From NCBI GenBank assembly GCA_938015445.1, contig CALLPE010000012.1:1-64000 (forward strand): a stretch of DNA of 64,000 nt, given 5' to 3'. Each line of letters starts with the position of its first letter. The stretch's first letter is position 1. Source of the stretch: an uncultured Pirellulales bacterium. GTDB taxonomy: Bacteria; Planctomycetota; Planctomycetia; Pirellulales; Thermoguttaceae. A program made the translations under genes and the position numbers. The notes below the pieces were generated by a model. It ran no database searches, was not told the origin of the DNA, and was given only the letters and a program-made list of their open reading frames with translations. Shown piece after piece: positions 9,493 through 18,463 of the stretch.

Positions 9493-11295
9493 TCACTCCT
9501 CGCTTATCGCCAGCGGCCGGCGGTCCAAGATTGCGTCGGCTAGGAACAACATCAGGTTTCGCAGCGGTTCTTGGGCCACCTGCTGCGCCGTCTGGCAAGC
9601 GCGGTTGTGATGCTCGGCGATCAACTCGCGTGCCTGTTGGAAGACGCCGGCAGACGCATACAGTTGTGCCGCCCGCATTACGCGTCCATCGCCCTGCGGC
9701 GCGCCGACCAAACGCTCCAATTCCGCCCGCTCGCTTTCTGCCATATTTTCCAGCGCCAGCGCCCACAGCACCGTGGGGCGTCCACTGAGCAGATCGCTTC
9801 CGCTGGTACGCTTGTTGGCATGATCGAGCTGCCAGTCGTCCAGATCATTGATCAGTTGGTAGGCGACGCCGAGGTGTCGGGCAAAGCGGGATAGCGGCTC
9901 GCGCAGGTGGTGCGTCGGGCCGGCCAGGCGCGCCCCGGCCATCATTGCCGCCTGGAAGGCCGGCGCGGTCTTCAAGGCGTATATTTTCAGAGCTTCCAAG
10001 GGGGTGATGCGTTTACCACGCGCGCGCCGCCAAAGCAATTCGGCGCCCTGACCTTCGGCCAATCGAGCATGAGCGGAGGCGAACTCGGCCAGCACGTCGC
10101 CTATCGTTTCCGCGCCGAGCTGCTCGCGCTGAGCGGCCACCAACCGGTAGCCCAACCCTAAAAGATAATCGCCCACGTTTATCGCCACTGCCGCGCCGTA
10201 GCGCTGGTGCAGCGTAGGTCGTCCGTAGCGGTAGTGGTCGTCGTCTTCCACGTCGTCATGGACAAGCGAGGCCTTGTGGAATATCTCGATGGCCAGGGCC
10301 ACGCGCTTGACGGCCTCGGGCAACTGGGCCGCCGCCGATGCCCCTTCGGCCGATGTACACTGGCCGCCGGTCAGCGCATCGTACACGGCCAAGGTAATGA
10401 AAGGCCGGGAGTGTTTCCCGCCGGCAGTGAGGAAGTCGTAAGCGATGGCCTCGGTGGCCGCCAGCGGGTCGAGGGCCTCCACTCCTTGGCCGTCGGTCTC
10501 GGCCAGCGCCGGACCGCCGCGCAGTCGTGGCACAAGCTGTTCCAACTGGGCCGGCTCGAACATTTTGGCCGCGGTGCGCATCAAATGCAGGTAGGTGCGG
10601 GTTCGCAGCGCGCCGGGCCGATACGGAGTGTGAATCATCTGCGCGATGCAATCCACGTCGGCCGCGGTGTCGCGGCAGCCGCTGCGGACCAGCGGGACGG
10701 CCATGGAAGGGATGCCCGCCAGCAAGACCTTATCCAGCGTCCGCTCCAAAGCGTCCAGACAAGCCACACCCAGCACGGCGTCCACCTGCCCGCTGAGAAT
10801 GATGCGCATTACCGCGGGCGAGCCTTCGGCGATCATCACCTTGTAGCCCAACTGCTGGGCTCGATGGCGCAACTTGCTCAAACAGCACGCGCCGCAATCT
10901 CTGCACAGCAATCCTTGTTCGTTGTAGAACGCCGCGCACACATCAGCGCTTCGCAAGCAGTGCGGCAGCAGCAGCAAGCGGCGCGAGAAGGGTACAGCCG
11001 CCACCTGCTCGCGCCAGAAGGCCGAGGCCAACGCCACCATCGTCCAACCGAGGTAACACTGCGGCAGATTCTCCGCAGCCAAAATCGTCCGTGCGTGCGC
11101 CTGAAGCTCGTGACGCACCATCGGCCGAGTCTTGTCCAGTCGTGCGGCCAGTTGCTCGGCGCGATGGCCAATACGCTCCCGCAATTCCCGCGTCTCCGGA
11201 GCAGCCTTGATGCCCTGGCCACTGGCCTTGGCATAGGCCGGCTCGGGGGCCACAGCCGTTTGCGGGGTCCTGTCTTGCGAGGCAGGAGTGGCCAA
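9493..11295 (-). CDS. DUF116-polyprenyl diphosphate synthase fusion
   Basis: A 600-residue two-domain protein. Residues about 75-225 match DUF116: a cysteine cluster CRDCGACC at 131-138, then KVMIAEGSPAVMRIIL, VLGVACLDALER and LVRSGCRDTAADVD. Residues about 275-590 form a trans-isoprenyl diphosphate synthase: GGKHSRP at 292-298, first Asp-rich motif HDDVED at 346-351 with the following GRPTLH, KTAPAFQAA, and second motif LINDLDDW at 481-488. The synthase half should elongate allylic diphosphates with IPP; chain length cannot be judged safely. DUF116 is of unknown function and its Cys cluster may bind metal. Stand-alone synthases are about 300 residues, so the fusion is real extra length. The cyclase gene ends 306 bp upstream and the GT4 gene follows 188 bp downstream. 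Confidence 0.87.
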   Translation of the reverse strand: MATPASQDRTPQTAVAPEPAYAKASGQGIKAAPETRELRERIGHRAEQLAARLDKTRPMVRHELQAHARTILAAENLPQCYLGWTMVALASAFWREQVAAVPFSRRLLLLPHCLRSADVCAAFYNEQGLLCRDCGACCLSKLRHRAQQLGYKVMIAEGSPAVMRIILSGQVDAVLGVACLDALERTLDKVLLAGIPSMAVPLVRSGCRDTAADVDCIAQMIHTPYRPGALRTRTYLHLMRTAAKMFEPAQLEQLVPRLRGGPALAETDGQGVEALDPLAATEAIAYDFLTAGGKHSRPFITLAVYDALTGGQCTSAEGASAAAQLPEAVKRVALAIEIFHKASLVHDDVEDDDHYRYGRPTLHQRYGAAVAINVGDYLLGLGYRLVAAQREQLGAETIGDVLAEFASAHARLAEGQGAELLWRRARGKRITPLEALKIYALKTAPAFQAAMMAGARLAGPTHHLREPLSRFARHLGVAYQLINDLDDWQLDHANKRTSGSDLLSGRPTVLWALALENMAESERAELERLVGAPQGDGRVMRAAQLYASAGVFQQARELIAEHHNRACQTAQQVAQEPLRNLMLFLADAILDRRPLAISEE

Positions 11296-11601
11296 AGCAG
11301 CAGCCTCTACAGTTGGGTGTCGCCTCTGTCGTTCGCCGATAACCTTGCCCCTTTAGCGCCCAAAGCGCAGCAATCGCGCCCGACTGCGCACACGTACCCG
11401 CGCCTAAAACGCAGCAGCAGCATGGGGCCGCCGTCAACCGGAAGGATAATGCCCAATTTCAGCTTGCTTTATTATAGTCGCCGGGGCAAGAAATGCACCG
11501 TTGCGTGGCTGCACGCCGAGGGGCCTCGGGCAGTTTCAGCCGGATTCGCTGCCGACTGTCCCGGACGCCGCCGACTGCCGCGACTTGCTCCACACCGCCA
11601 C
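11296..11601. other. Intergenic, 306 bp
   Basis: Gap between the cyclase stop and the synthase start on the minus strand. It is GC-rich; the stretch near 11470-11601 resembles the low-complexity coding sequence of the cyclase 3' end in composition and may be former coding DNA. No RNA gene, terminator or promoter was recognised. Confidence 0.35.
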
Positions 11602-13662
11602 CTAGCCCAACGTCCCGGACGACCCCGACGCGCGCGGCAACCCCGAGCGCGCCGACGAATCCGACGACGATACGCCTCCAGCCGCAGCCGCCTGCACGCG
11701 CACAGCATGGCCCAACGCAGCGACGGCGAACACCAACGGATAAAGTTCCTCGTGATACCACAGTTTGGCGAAGTACAGACCAATTGGCGAGGGGCGGAGA
11801 TGTTTCCCTTGTTTTACCGCCGCGATCAGCCAGTTGATTCCCGAACAGATGGCCTGCTGCAATTCCGGCCGCTGGTGATCGCTCAGCAATGCCTCCACGG
11901 CGATGGCAGTCTCTTCTACGCTGGAGTGTCCGCCGTCAGCGCCTACCGTTCCCCAACCGCCATCCGGCCGGCAGTTGGCGGCTAGGAAGGCCAGTCCGCG
12001 CCGGGCTTGCGGGCAATCGAGCAAACCCAAATCGCGGTAGCACAGCAGCACGCGGCCCGTGCCGTACACCGGGTTCTCCTCGGCCGGATGGTATTGATTG
12101 CCGAACCACAGGGGAATCCAACTGCCGTCGGGACGCTGCGTGTTGGCCAGGTATTGCAACCCGTGTTCCATCGCCCGAGCGATTCGCTCCGTAGAGAACG
12201 AGCCAACCAGACTGCGCGATCTACGGCTGTTTGAAGCCTCAAGCGACGATTGTCTGGAGGGAGATTCCTGCCGGGAGTTTCCTGGCCAGTTGCCGCTGAG
12301 GATGATTTCTTTGCCGGCGCGTTGGGGCGAAGCCTCGCCCTGCGGCGAATCGTCGGTCGCTGGGGCATCGGTGCCCGCCGACTCGCAGACCCAAACCGGC
12401 CGATGTCCCTGCCATGCCCGCAAAGCCCGCAAAGCGTGCGCGGTAAGATCGGGCGCACTGCGGTCGAACGGCAGCGTCGCCCAGCCACGGCAGAAGGTGG
12501 GCCAGCCGCCGTCGGCGTTTTGCAGGTCCAGCAGCCAGCGCACCCCGGCAGCAGCGGCTTCGTCGATGCGGGCCACAGCCTCTGGCCTCGCCGCACTGCG
12601 CAGCACGCGCAAAGCCAGCAAAGCGCCGGAGGTGTCGTCGGCGTCGGGCACGGCGCCGGACAGGTCTGTCCAACCCCAGCCGCCCGGCGCCGCTTGGGTG
12701 AACGGGTGGCGCTGCGTGTGCTGGCAATTCAACAACCAATCCAGGCATCCCAGAGCCCCGACCTCGCCTGTGGCAGCCGCCAAGGCATTTATCGCCAAAG
12801 TGGTATTCCAAGCGGCCAGGTTGGTGTCGATCGGCCAGGAACCGTCGCTACGGGCCGATTGCAGCAGAAAATCCACTCCGCGGCGCACCACCGGATGTCC
12901 CGCCCGACCGGTAGCCGCCAAACTCATTACCACAAAGCTGGTCAGGGGCACCGCTTCCAGGAAGCCGCCGCTGGCAGGTTGCATCTGCTCAAGCCGCCGC
13001 AGGCTACCGCCCACCGCCAGCCGCCGCAGGCAGCGCAACAGCAGGTTTCGGGGCGGATCGCTGAAGAACTTGGCCTGGCCGATCGCCACCAGCGCCGGCA
13101 CGGCATAGCTTACAACAGGCAGACGAAGCAATCGCAACAGGCTGTGCGGAAGGCATGCCAACTCGAAAGGCAACGCCCCGACCAGCGACCAATCCACCAC
13201 ACCCGCCAGCGCGCAATTGGTCAATATCGGTTCGGCGAACGTCTTGTCTTTTCCGTAACGATTGCGCAGGGCTTCGATTCCGCCGGCGGAGTCGATGTAC
13301 TGACTGGCCCTCTGCAATACCGAGGCGTGCTCTTCGGCCGCGCCTGCCAGCAGCAGTGCCGCACGCACCAGCATCGTGGTGGCGATGTTCGACCGGCTGT
13401 CCTCGGTGTCGCCGAAACCGCCATCGGCCTGCTGAGTGCGCACTAGCCAGCGCACGCCGGCGGCCACGATGTCGCGCATCGCTTGGCGTCGCAAGGGCAA
13501 CGGTTCTTCGCCGGCCGCCAAGCTCAAGGCGCTGATGGCCGTCGCAGCCGCCAGGGGCGAGCTGGCCAAACGGCCCACCCAATGTCCTGCCGGCACCCGA
13601 TTTGCAAGCAAGTCCTGCCTAGCAGTGCGGTACGCGGCGAGCAACTCGTTGACGTCTATCAT
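11602..13662 (-). CDS. Class II terpene (squalene-hopene type) cyclase
   Basis: A 686-residue protein with two alpha/alpha barrel halves as in squalene-hopene cyclase (family length about 630-720). The catalytic acid motif DADDT is at 340-344, matching the DXDDT of class II cyclases whose middle Asp protonates the terminal alkene. QW-type repeats include QADGGFGDTEDS, SDGSWPIDTNLAAWNT, NADGGWPTF, RPDGSWIPLWFGNQ and RPDGGWGTVG. Other family blocks are RYGKDKTFAEPILTNCALAG, LPFELACLP, LPVVSYAVPALVAIGQ and KLWYHEELYPLVFAVAALG. A polar, apparently disordered insert of about 60 residues (429-490) interrupts the second half, and the C-terminus has a Ser/Gly tail. It is the first gene of the block. 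Substrate may be squalene or a linear polyprenyl compound; no squalene synthase lies nearby. Confidence 0.88.
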   Translation of the reverse strand: MIDVNELLAAYRTARQDLLANRVPAGHWVGRLASSPLAAATAISALSLAAGEEPLPLRRQAMRDIVAAGVRWLVRTQQADGGFGDTEDSRSNIATTMLVRAALLLAGAAEEHASVLQRASQYIDSAGGIEALRNRYGKDKTFAEPILTNCALAGVVDWSLVGALPFELACLPHSLLRLLRLPVVSYAVPALVAIGQAKFFSDPPRNLLLRCLRRLAVGGSLRRLEQMQPASGGFLEAVPLTSFVVMSLAATGRAGHPVVRRGVDFLLQSARSDGSWPIDTNLAAWNTTLAINALAAATGEVGALGCLDWLLNCQHTQRHPFTQAAPGGWGWTDLSGAVPDADDTSGALLALRVLRSAARPEAVARIDEAAAAGVRWLLDLQNADGGWPTFCRGWATLPFDRSAPDLTAHALRALRAWQGHRPVWVCESAGTDAPATDDSPQGEASPQRAGKEIILSGNWPGNSRQESPSRQSSLEASNSRRSRSLVGSFSTERIARAMEHGLQYLANTQRPDGSWIPLWFGNQYHPAEENPVYGTGRVLLCYRDLGLLDCPQARRGLAFLAANCRPDGGWGTVGADGGHSSVEETAIAVEALLSDHQRPELQQAICSGINWLIAAVKQGKHLRPSPIGLYFAKLWYHEELYPLVFAVAALGHAVRVQAAAAGGVSSSDSSARSGLPRASGSSGTLG

Positions 13663-14325
13663 CTAAGGCTGTATCTGGCCGCAGTCTGAGGTCGATCCGC
13701 GAAGCATGACTCAAAACTCATAATATCAAACTCCACATCTTCGCCTTTGTGTCTGGGTGTCTGGGTAGTGAACCAACTTCCCCGCGTGCCTCGAACGAGC
13801 CGACCTTCGCTTGCGCTGTGTATTGCGGAAAGGGATTTGTGGAACCGTTTGGATTTACTTTTTGTTCCAGCCTTTAGCCTACTGTACGGGCCGCAGGCAA
13901 GGGTTGCAAGCTGCGCGCCACCTGACTGTATGGCAAAATCCTTTGGCCGGGAGTTGGGAAATGTGTATTACGTCGTTACTGGCCTGTTGGGTGCAAAGAC
14001 TCCTGGCTCGTCCTGGAATAATGCTTTACACCGGTGGACAAGCCAGCCGTGCCACCGCTCGCCCCGCTCCGCTATTCCGCCTGAAATGCAAGCAGGTTTG
14101 CACGTCCTGTGCTTGTTATATGCCACTGGGCGACGACATTACTGCGGGGAACCTAAAGCAGCCGCAAGTCTCGCCCGGCGGATTCTTTTCCACAGTCAAA
14201 GATGTTAACATGCACATTGGCGGACCGCGTGATACGGCATCATGTTGCGGTTAAAGGGCGTCATCGAAACGGGACCAATCGGTTTGATTGTTGATCATAT
14301 CTCGCCTTGTTGCAGGAGTGCAGCC
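13663..14325. other. Intergenic, 663 bp
   Basis: Divergent region between the cyclase (leftward) and the exported hypothetical gene (rightward), so it should hold promoters for both. Open frames here have no recognisable protein character. A short direct repeat GTGTCTGG occurs twice near 13750-13766. No RNA fold or promoter pair could be assigned by eye. Confidence 0.4.
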
Positions 14326-14856
14326 ATGTTCTGCCGTGCAACGTTGGCTGTGTTAGCCATGTGGGCGGTTGGCGTAATGATAGCAGAAAGCGCCGAGCCG
14401 CCGAAGTTCGACATCCGCGCCCGCCGCAGCGACGACAAGATCATTGTGAGCACCCAAGACGGGAAAACGCTGTTGACGGTGAGTTCTCCCTTCGGCATCA
14501 GCAAGGCCACCATCAAGTGCACCGACCAGCGCTGGCCGGAAACGCTGGTACTGCGATTACGGTTATCCGGGCTAGAATCGCTGGTGGTGGGCAACCCCAA
14601 AACCCGACTGGCGGCATCGGTTTCCAGCCAAGGCGACGGGACGGTACGATTGCGGCTGATGTCCGACGGCCCCGAAAAGCCCCTCGACCCCAGCAGCAAA
14701 TACTGGATGGAGATCCGCGCCTGCGACGCCGACGGCAAGCCTGCCCAACCGCCGCTGGGCAAAGACGGCTACTTCGAAATGACTATTCCCAAGGCGCTGC
14801 TTGACGACGAATCGAGAATACTGGAGTTGGAGTGGATCGACTTCTACCGGGGCTAA
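14326..14856 (+). CDS. Exported hypothetical protein
   Basis: A 176-residue protein beginning MFCRATLAVLAMWAVGVMIA, a clear signal peptide probably cleaved after ESAEP. The ATG at 14326 was preferred over one 84 bp upstream because AGGAG lies 7 bases before it and the hydrophobic segment then becomes N-terminal. The mature part is predicted to be beta-rich (FDIRARRSDDKIIVST, LVLRLRLSGLESLVVG, VRLRLMSDG) and ends EWIDFYRG. I recognise the style of small planctomycete exported proteins but no named domain. It stands alone: queC is convergent downstream and the terpene cyclase divergent upstream. Function unknown. Confidence 0.7.
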   Translation: MFCRATLAVLAMWAVGVMIAESAEPPKFDIRARRSDDKIIVSTQDGKTLLTVSSPFGISKATIKCTDQRWPETLVLRLRLSGLESLVVGNPKTRLAASVSSQGDGTVRLRLMSDGPEKPLDPSSKYWMEIRACDADGKPAQPPLGKDGYFEMTIPKALLDDESRILELEWIDFYRG

Positions 14857-14962
14857 GCACGCTGCCGGAAAGGCCACAAAGTGGCACTAACTTCCCACTG
14901 GGCAAGAGTATCTGCGCGCTGATTGTCCAGCTTGCCCCTTGAATTGCAATATCTCATCCGCC

Positions 14963-15035
14963 TTGTTAATCCGCTTTGTTGATGGTTGTCTTGTTAACGG
15001 TCGTCTTGTTGATGGTCGTCTTGTTGCTACGTTCA
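14963..15035. repeat. 15-bp degenerate tandem repeat
   Basis: Units TTGTTGATGGTTGTC (14976-14990), TTGTTAACGGTCGTC (14991-15005), TTGTTGATGGTCGTC (15006-15020) and a diverged TTGTTGCTACGTTCA (15021-15035) follow in register; a shorter relative starts at 14963. The array abuts and just overlaps the stop codon of queC on the opposite strand. Confidence 0.8.
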
Positions 15036-15743
15036 CCTGCATGGTTCATACGGCAAAGGGTCGGTCAGTCCGGCTTCTGCGAAACCCTTCAGCCGCAGAA
15101 GGCACGAATCGCACCGGCCGCAGCTTAGTCCCGCCGGACTGGGATCGTAGCAACTGTGTGTCAGCGAGTAATCGACGCCCAGGTCCATTCCGCGCCGAAT
15201 GATCTGGGCCTTGCTCAGACCGCTAAGCGGCGCGCGGATGCGAAAGCGAGTTTGGCCTTCCACGGCGGCCTTGGTCGCCAAGTTGGCCAATTGCTCAAAG
15301 GCGGCAATGAACTCCGGGCGGCAATCGGGGTAGCCGCTGTAATCGACCACATTGGCACCGATAAAGATGTCGGCCGCCCCCACCACTTCAGCACAAGCCA
15401 GCGCCAGCGACAGCAGCACGGTGTTTCTGGCCGGCACGTAAGTGACCGGAATGCCGCGACCGATTTCTGCCACCGGGCGGCCCTTGGGAACTTCGTCGGC
15501 AGTCGTAAGTGCGCTGCCGCCAAATAGGTCCAGCTCCACGCGCACCACCCAGTGCCGGCAAACGCCCAGCCAGGCGGCCATGCGCCGGGCGGCCTCGATC
15601 TCGAAGCGGTGTCGTTGCCCGTAATCGACCGTCAGGCCGTGCACCGCGAATCCTTCGTCTCGGGCGATCGCCGCCGCAGTGGCCGAGTCTAGCCCACCCG
15701 AAAGAAGCACAACCGCCGGTTTTTGTTCGTCGGTCTTCATCAT
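15033..15743 (-). CDS. queC: 7-cyano-7-deazaguanine synthase
   Basis: A 236-residue QueC, which converts 7-carboxy-7-deazaguanine to preQ0 using ATP and ammonia in queuosine biosynthesis. The PP-loop [11 protein letters not shown] is near the N-terminus, followed by the family blocks [39 protein letters not shown] and [16 protein letters not shown]. The C-terminal zinc ligands are seen in [21 protein letters not shown]. Length is normal for the family. The gene is divergent from queF, 256 bp away, so the two queuosine genes probably share a regulatory region. The two codons M-M at the start make 15743 or 15740 equally possible. Confidence 0.96.
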   Translation of the reverse strand: MMKTDEQKPAVVLLSGGLDSATAAAIARDEGFAVHGLTVDYGQRHRFEIEAARRMAAWLGVCRHWVVRVELDLFGGSALTTADEVPKGRPVAEIGRGIPVTYVPARNTVLLSLALACAEVVGAADIFIGANVVDYSGYPDCRPEFIAAFEQLANLATKAAVEGQTRFRIRAPLSGLSKAQIIRRGMDLGVDYSLTHSCYDPSPAGLSCGRCDSCLLRLKGFAEAGLTDPLPYEPCR

Positions 15744-15999
15744 GCAGTACCGTCAATTAATCAGCCCTAGCCCGAAGCGTCAGTCGTCGATTTACAGCAC
15801 GGTCGAGCCTTTCCCGGCAAATGGCCATACGCACAGCGTCCGGCGACCGCTTTCGGCAGGGCAGCCTGTCTTTTCGCAACAGGTGTCATCACTTATTATT
15901 GCTGCCAGGCGGGTTATTGCTGCCGGGCGGGCAGCCAAAGAGCCGCCATAGCGCTTCGGGATACCCCGACCGGAAGATTCCGCACCGGAGGATCGGACC
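15744..15999. promoter_or_regulatory. Shared queC/queF divergent upstream region
   Basis: The 256 bp between divergent queC and queF must carry both promoters. A short direct repeat TTATTGCTGCC occurs twice near 15894-15920, and GGAGGA at 15987-15992 is a good ribosome site for queF. I looked for a preQ1 riboswitch core and did not find a convincing one, so no riboswitch is called. Confidence 0.4.
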
Positions 16000-16371
16000 A
16001 TGAGCGACGATTTTCGCGCCGTTTTGGAAACGTTCGATAACCAGTACGCGGATCGGGAATACACCATCGAGATCGTCTGTCCGGAGTTCACCTCCGTCTG
16101 TCCGCGAACCGGGCAACCCGACTTCGGCAAGCTGACCATCACCTACGTGCCCGCCCAGAAGTGCCTGGAACTGAAAAGCCTGAAACTGTACTTACAGCAG
16201 TTTCGCAATGTGGGCATTTTCTACGAGCACGCGACCAACCGCATACTGGACGACCTGGTGGCAGTGGTGCAACCGCGGCGGATGCGACTGACGGCCGCTT
16301 TCAATGCCCGCGGAGGAATCACCACCAGCGTGACCGCCGTTTTCGAGCGCTCGGCCGAGCGGGGCCGGTGA
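16000..16371 (+). CDS. queF: NADPH-dependent 7-cyano-7-deazaguanine reductase (QueF type I)
   Basis: A 123-residue unimodular QueF, which reduces the nitrile preQ0 to the amine preQ1. The active-site segment [14 protein letters not shown] holds the nucleophilic Cys that forms a thioimide with the substrate and the catalytic Asp. [14 protein letters not shown] is the NADPH-binding QueF motif, and [11 protein letters not shown] closes the domain. Length matches the single-domain Bacillus-type enzyme rather than the duplicated E. coli type. The ATG at 16000 is preceded by GGAGGA. Together with the divergent queC this gives two steps of the queuosine path; queD, queE, tgt and queA are not in the window. 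Confidence 0.96.
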   Translation: MSDDFRAVLETFDNQYADREYTIEIVCPEFTSVCPRTGQPDFGKLTITYVPAQKCLELKSLKLYLQQFRNVGIFYEHATNRILDDLVAVVQPRRMRLTAAFNARGGITTSVTAVFERSAERGR

Positions 16372-16451
16372 GCCGCATCTAGCTGCACTCCGGGGCAGTG
16401 CCCACGGCCGAGCAGCGAACTTTCGCCGCGTCATTCACCCCATGCCACCAG

Positions 16452-17561
16452 CTAGTCCAGATCGACCTCTTCCAGCCAGAGGCGGATTTCGTTGTCGTAT
16501 TCGCTGGCCAGATCGCCTTTGACCAATTGCCGATGGAAGGCCGCGGCGCCATCCTGCACCAAATCGGCCGTTTCAGCATCCGGAAAGCGGCGCATGGGGT
16601 CCGGAGCGATCAGCCCGCGGCAAAAGTTCATCAGCAGCTCGTTGACCACCACATCCTGTGGCAGGATGCGCGGCAACCGCTGGGCGATGAACCTTTTGGC
16701 CTCCAACAGGTCCCGGTAGCCCGTCAGTTCGCTGAACGGCGAAACGCCGGCCAGCATCTCGATCAGCACGTAGCCCAGGCTGGCCAGGTCCGATCGCGGC
16801 GTACACTCGGCACCTTCCAGGACTTCCGGGGCAGCATAGGTGGGCGTGCAAGTACGTACCCGCGGAGTGTTGGCCATCTCGAATGCCGAGCCAAGGTCCA
16901 CCAATTTGGCGTTGCCAGTGCGCTTGAGCATGATGTTCGAGGGCTTCAGGTCGCCGTGGACGATTCCCTCGCGGTGCAATGCGGCCAGCGCCGCTAGACA
17001 GTCGCGCACGATAGCTATCGCTATGCCCGGCTTCAGCCGCGGTTGCACCGGCCCGGCCGTGACAATCACCTGGTTGATATACTGCCATCGTTTCGGGCTG
17101 ACGCGCGCTTGGAGCCGCTCCAACATCCTTTGGGTCAACAGCCGCGACAGGTCGTAGCCATCGACCCACTCCATTTCCATCAGCCGGATTCGGCTGCGTT
17201 CAACCCAATTGTGTACGTCCAACAGGTTGTCTTGTTGGATTTGGGCCACATGGGCGGCTACCTGCGCCATCCGGCCCATGGCTTCGTCGTAGGCTCGGTC
17301 GTCGGGATAGCGTTCGGGCGAGAAGACCTTGATCGCCACCGGAAGGGTAAAACCGTCCGTGCCGCGGCGCTCGCTGAGATACACAATTCCTTGTCCGCCG
17401 GAACCCAGCACCCGGATCAACCGGTGATGCTCGGTCCAGCTCAACCGCTGTTCGCGGACTATTTCGTTGTAACGATTCAGCAACTCCTCTGGGCAGCGGG
17501 AGGCGCTATGACCGCCCCATGTCCGCGTGCCGCAACTGTCGATAAATACAGTGCTCGACAT
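16452..17561 (-). CDS. Hanks-type serine/threonine protein kinase
   Basis: A 369-residue cytoplasmic kinase consisting almost only of a catalytic domain (about residues 44-330). Visible motifs are the glycine loop GSGGQG (53-58), VAIKVF with Lys78, the catalytic loop HGDLKPSN (202-209), DLG in place of DFG (222-224), the activation-segment end YAAPEVLEG and the subdomain IX pattern SDLASLGYVLIEMLAG. The HRD Arg is replaced by Gly, giving a non-RD type kinase. A stretch of about 40 extra residues between the alpha-C region and the catalytic loop carries basic residues (RLQARVSPKRWQ). No transmembrane helix, PASTA or other sensor domain is visible. It converges with queF, 80 bp apart. Substrate unknown. 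Confidence 0.9.
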   Translation of the reverse strand: MSSTVFIDSCGTRTWGGHSASRCPEELLNRYNEIVREQRLSWTEHHRLIRVLGSGGQGIVYLSERRGTDGFTLPVAIKVFSPERYPDDRAYDEAMGRMAQVAAHVAQIQQDNLLDVHNWVERSRIRLMEMEWVDGYDLSRLLTQRMLERLQARVSPKRWQYINQVIVTAGPVQPRLKPGIAIAIVRDCLAALAALHREGIVHGDLKPSNIMLKRTGNAKLVDLGSAFEMANTPRVRTCTPTYAAPEVLEGAECTPRSDLASLGYVLIEMLAGVSPFSELTGYRDLLEAKRFIAQRLPRILPQDVVVNELLMNFCRGLIAPDPMRRFPDAETADLVQDGAAAFHRQLVKGDLASEYDNEIRLWLEEVDLD

Positions 17562-18463
17562 ACTAGGGGTCTCTCATCGGGGCAGGTCTGTCGCAGAGAA
17601 ATATAATAGTCACCACACCGTCGATTTGTAAGCCCGGTTCATCAACACCTAATTTCGTCGGTTGTTCGCGATTAGTAGGTTCTCTGTCGCATGGTCTTAC
17701 AAAGTTCAGCGGCCCCGCCCAAATCGCTGCTTGCAAAGTCGATATATGCAATGTAGATGTAATAACTAATCTTTAGTGAACATTTCTGTTCCGCCATCCG
17801 CATGTGACTGGCTTGATACATGGTTAGATTTGACGTGTTAATACCCAGAGCGACTGGTTTTGTGGTTGCTGGGTGCATATACGAGTGGATAGGCACACCT
17901 CGGCTTAGCCCGACACGTCGGACCCGCCCGTTTTCTGTGCCCTGGCTCGGAAGCGTCAGCGACGTCCCGCTTGCCTTGCCTGGGCGGTTACGCAGCGAGT
18001 GAATGTTGCAAAAGATCAATCGCAAAACGCTTGTCTTCCCTGCCGCGATTCCGTAATCTGTAATCTGAATTGATTGAAACCACCCCGCAGTTAAGACGTG
18101 CCGGTAAACGTCGGCACCGGTTTCATCAGGCCGAGCGCCGCGGTGGGCGCCAGGGTGGCACCGTCGCGGGCGCAACTGCGGCGGATGGGAGGACATGCTG
18201 GGTTCCCCATGGTTCCGACCGTGTACGTCCCGGCGCCCCAACGAGGCTGTGGTAGCGCGTGACCAGCCGGTAAGTCGTGCCTAAAGTGCATTCGCCCCGA
18301 CGCTCACCTTCGGCTTCATGCCTAACAACACTGCAACAGCCCGGACTTTGCATACCAAGACTGCAAGAATCCGGGTGAGAAAACTCTCAAGATTTCTGTA
18401 GAATTTGAAAGATTTTGTACCATCCAAAAAACTCCGCAACATCTGACTTAAGGAGAACGAGCT
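17562..18463. other. Intergenic, 902 bp, with a GC-rich potentially structured island
   Basis: The open frames here look unlike proteins. The stretch 17580-17880 is AT-rich by local standards and may hold promoters. From about 18090 to 18300 the DNA turns very GC-rich and contains close hairpins, such as GTGCCG...CGGCAC near 18098-18117 and GCGCC...GGCGC near 18135-18150. This could be the leader of the gene at 18464 or a separate structured RNA. It does not match RNase P RNA, tmRNA or SRP RNA signatures that I know. Confidence 0.35.

Noticed and set aside
13747-14254. Two overlapping plus-strand frames of about 150 residues before the exported hypothetical gene
   Set aside because: They are rich in Cys, Arg and Ser with no family blocks, no ribosome site and no hydrophobic pattern; taken as chance frames in GC-rich DNA.
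15744-15999. preQ1 riboswitch between queC and queF
   Set aside because: No recognisable preQ1 aptamer core with its A-rich tail was seen on either strand.
18148-18190. T-box riboswitch
   Set aside because: AGGGTGGCACCG resembles the T-box string, but no specifier stem or terminator was found, the start codon is about 310 bp away and the downstream gene is not an aminoacylation or amino-acid gene.
17672-18241. A 189-residue minus-strand frame in the kinase/isomerase gap
   Set aside because: Composition changes abruptly along its length, there is no ribosome site and it crosses the GC-rich hairpin island.
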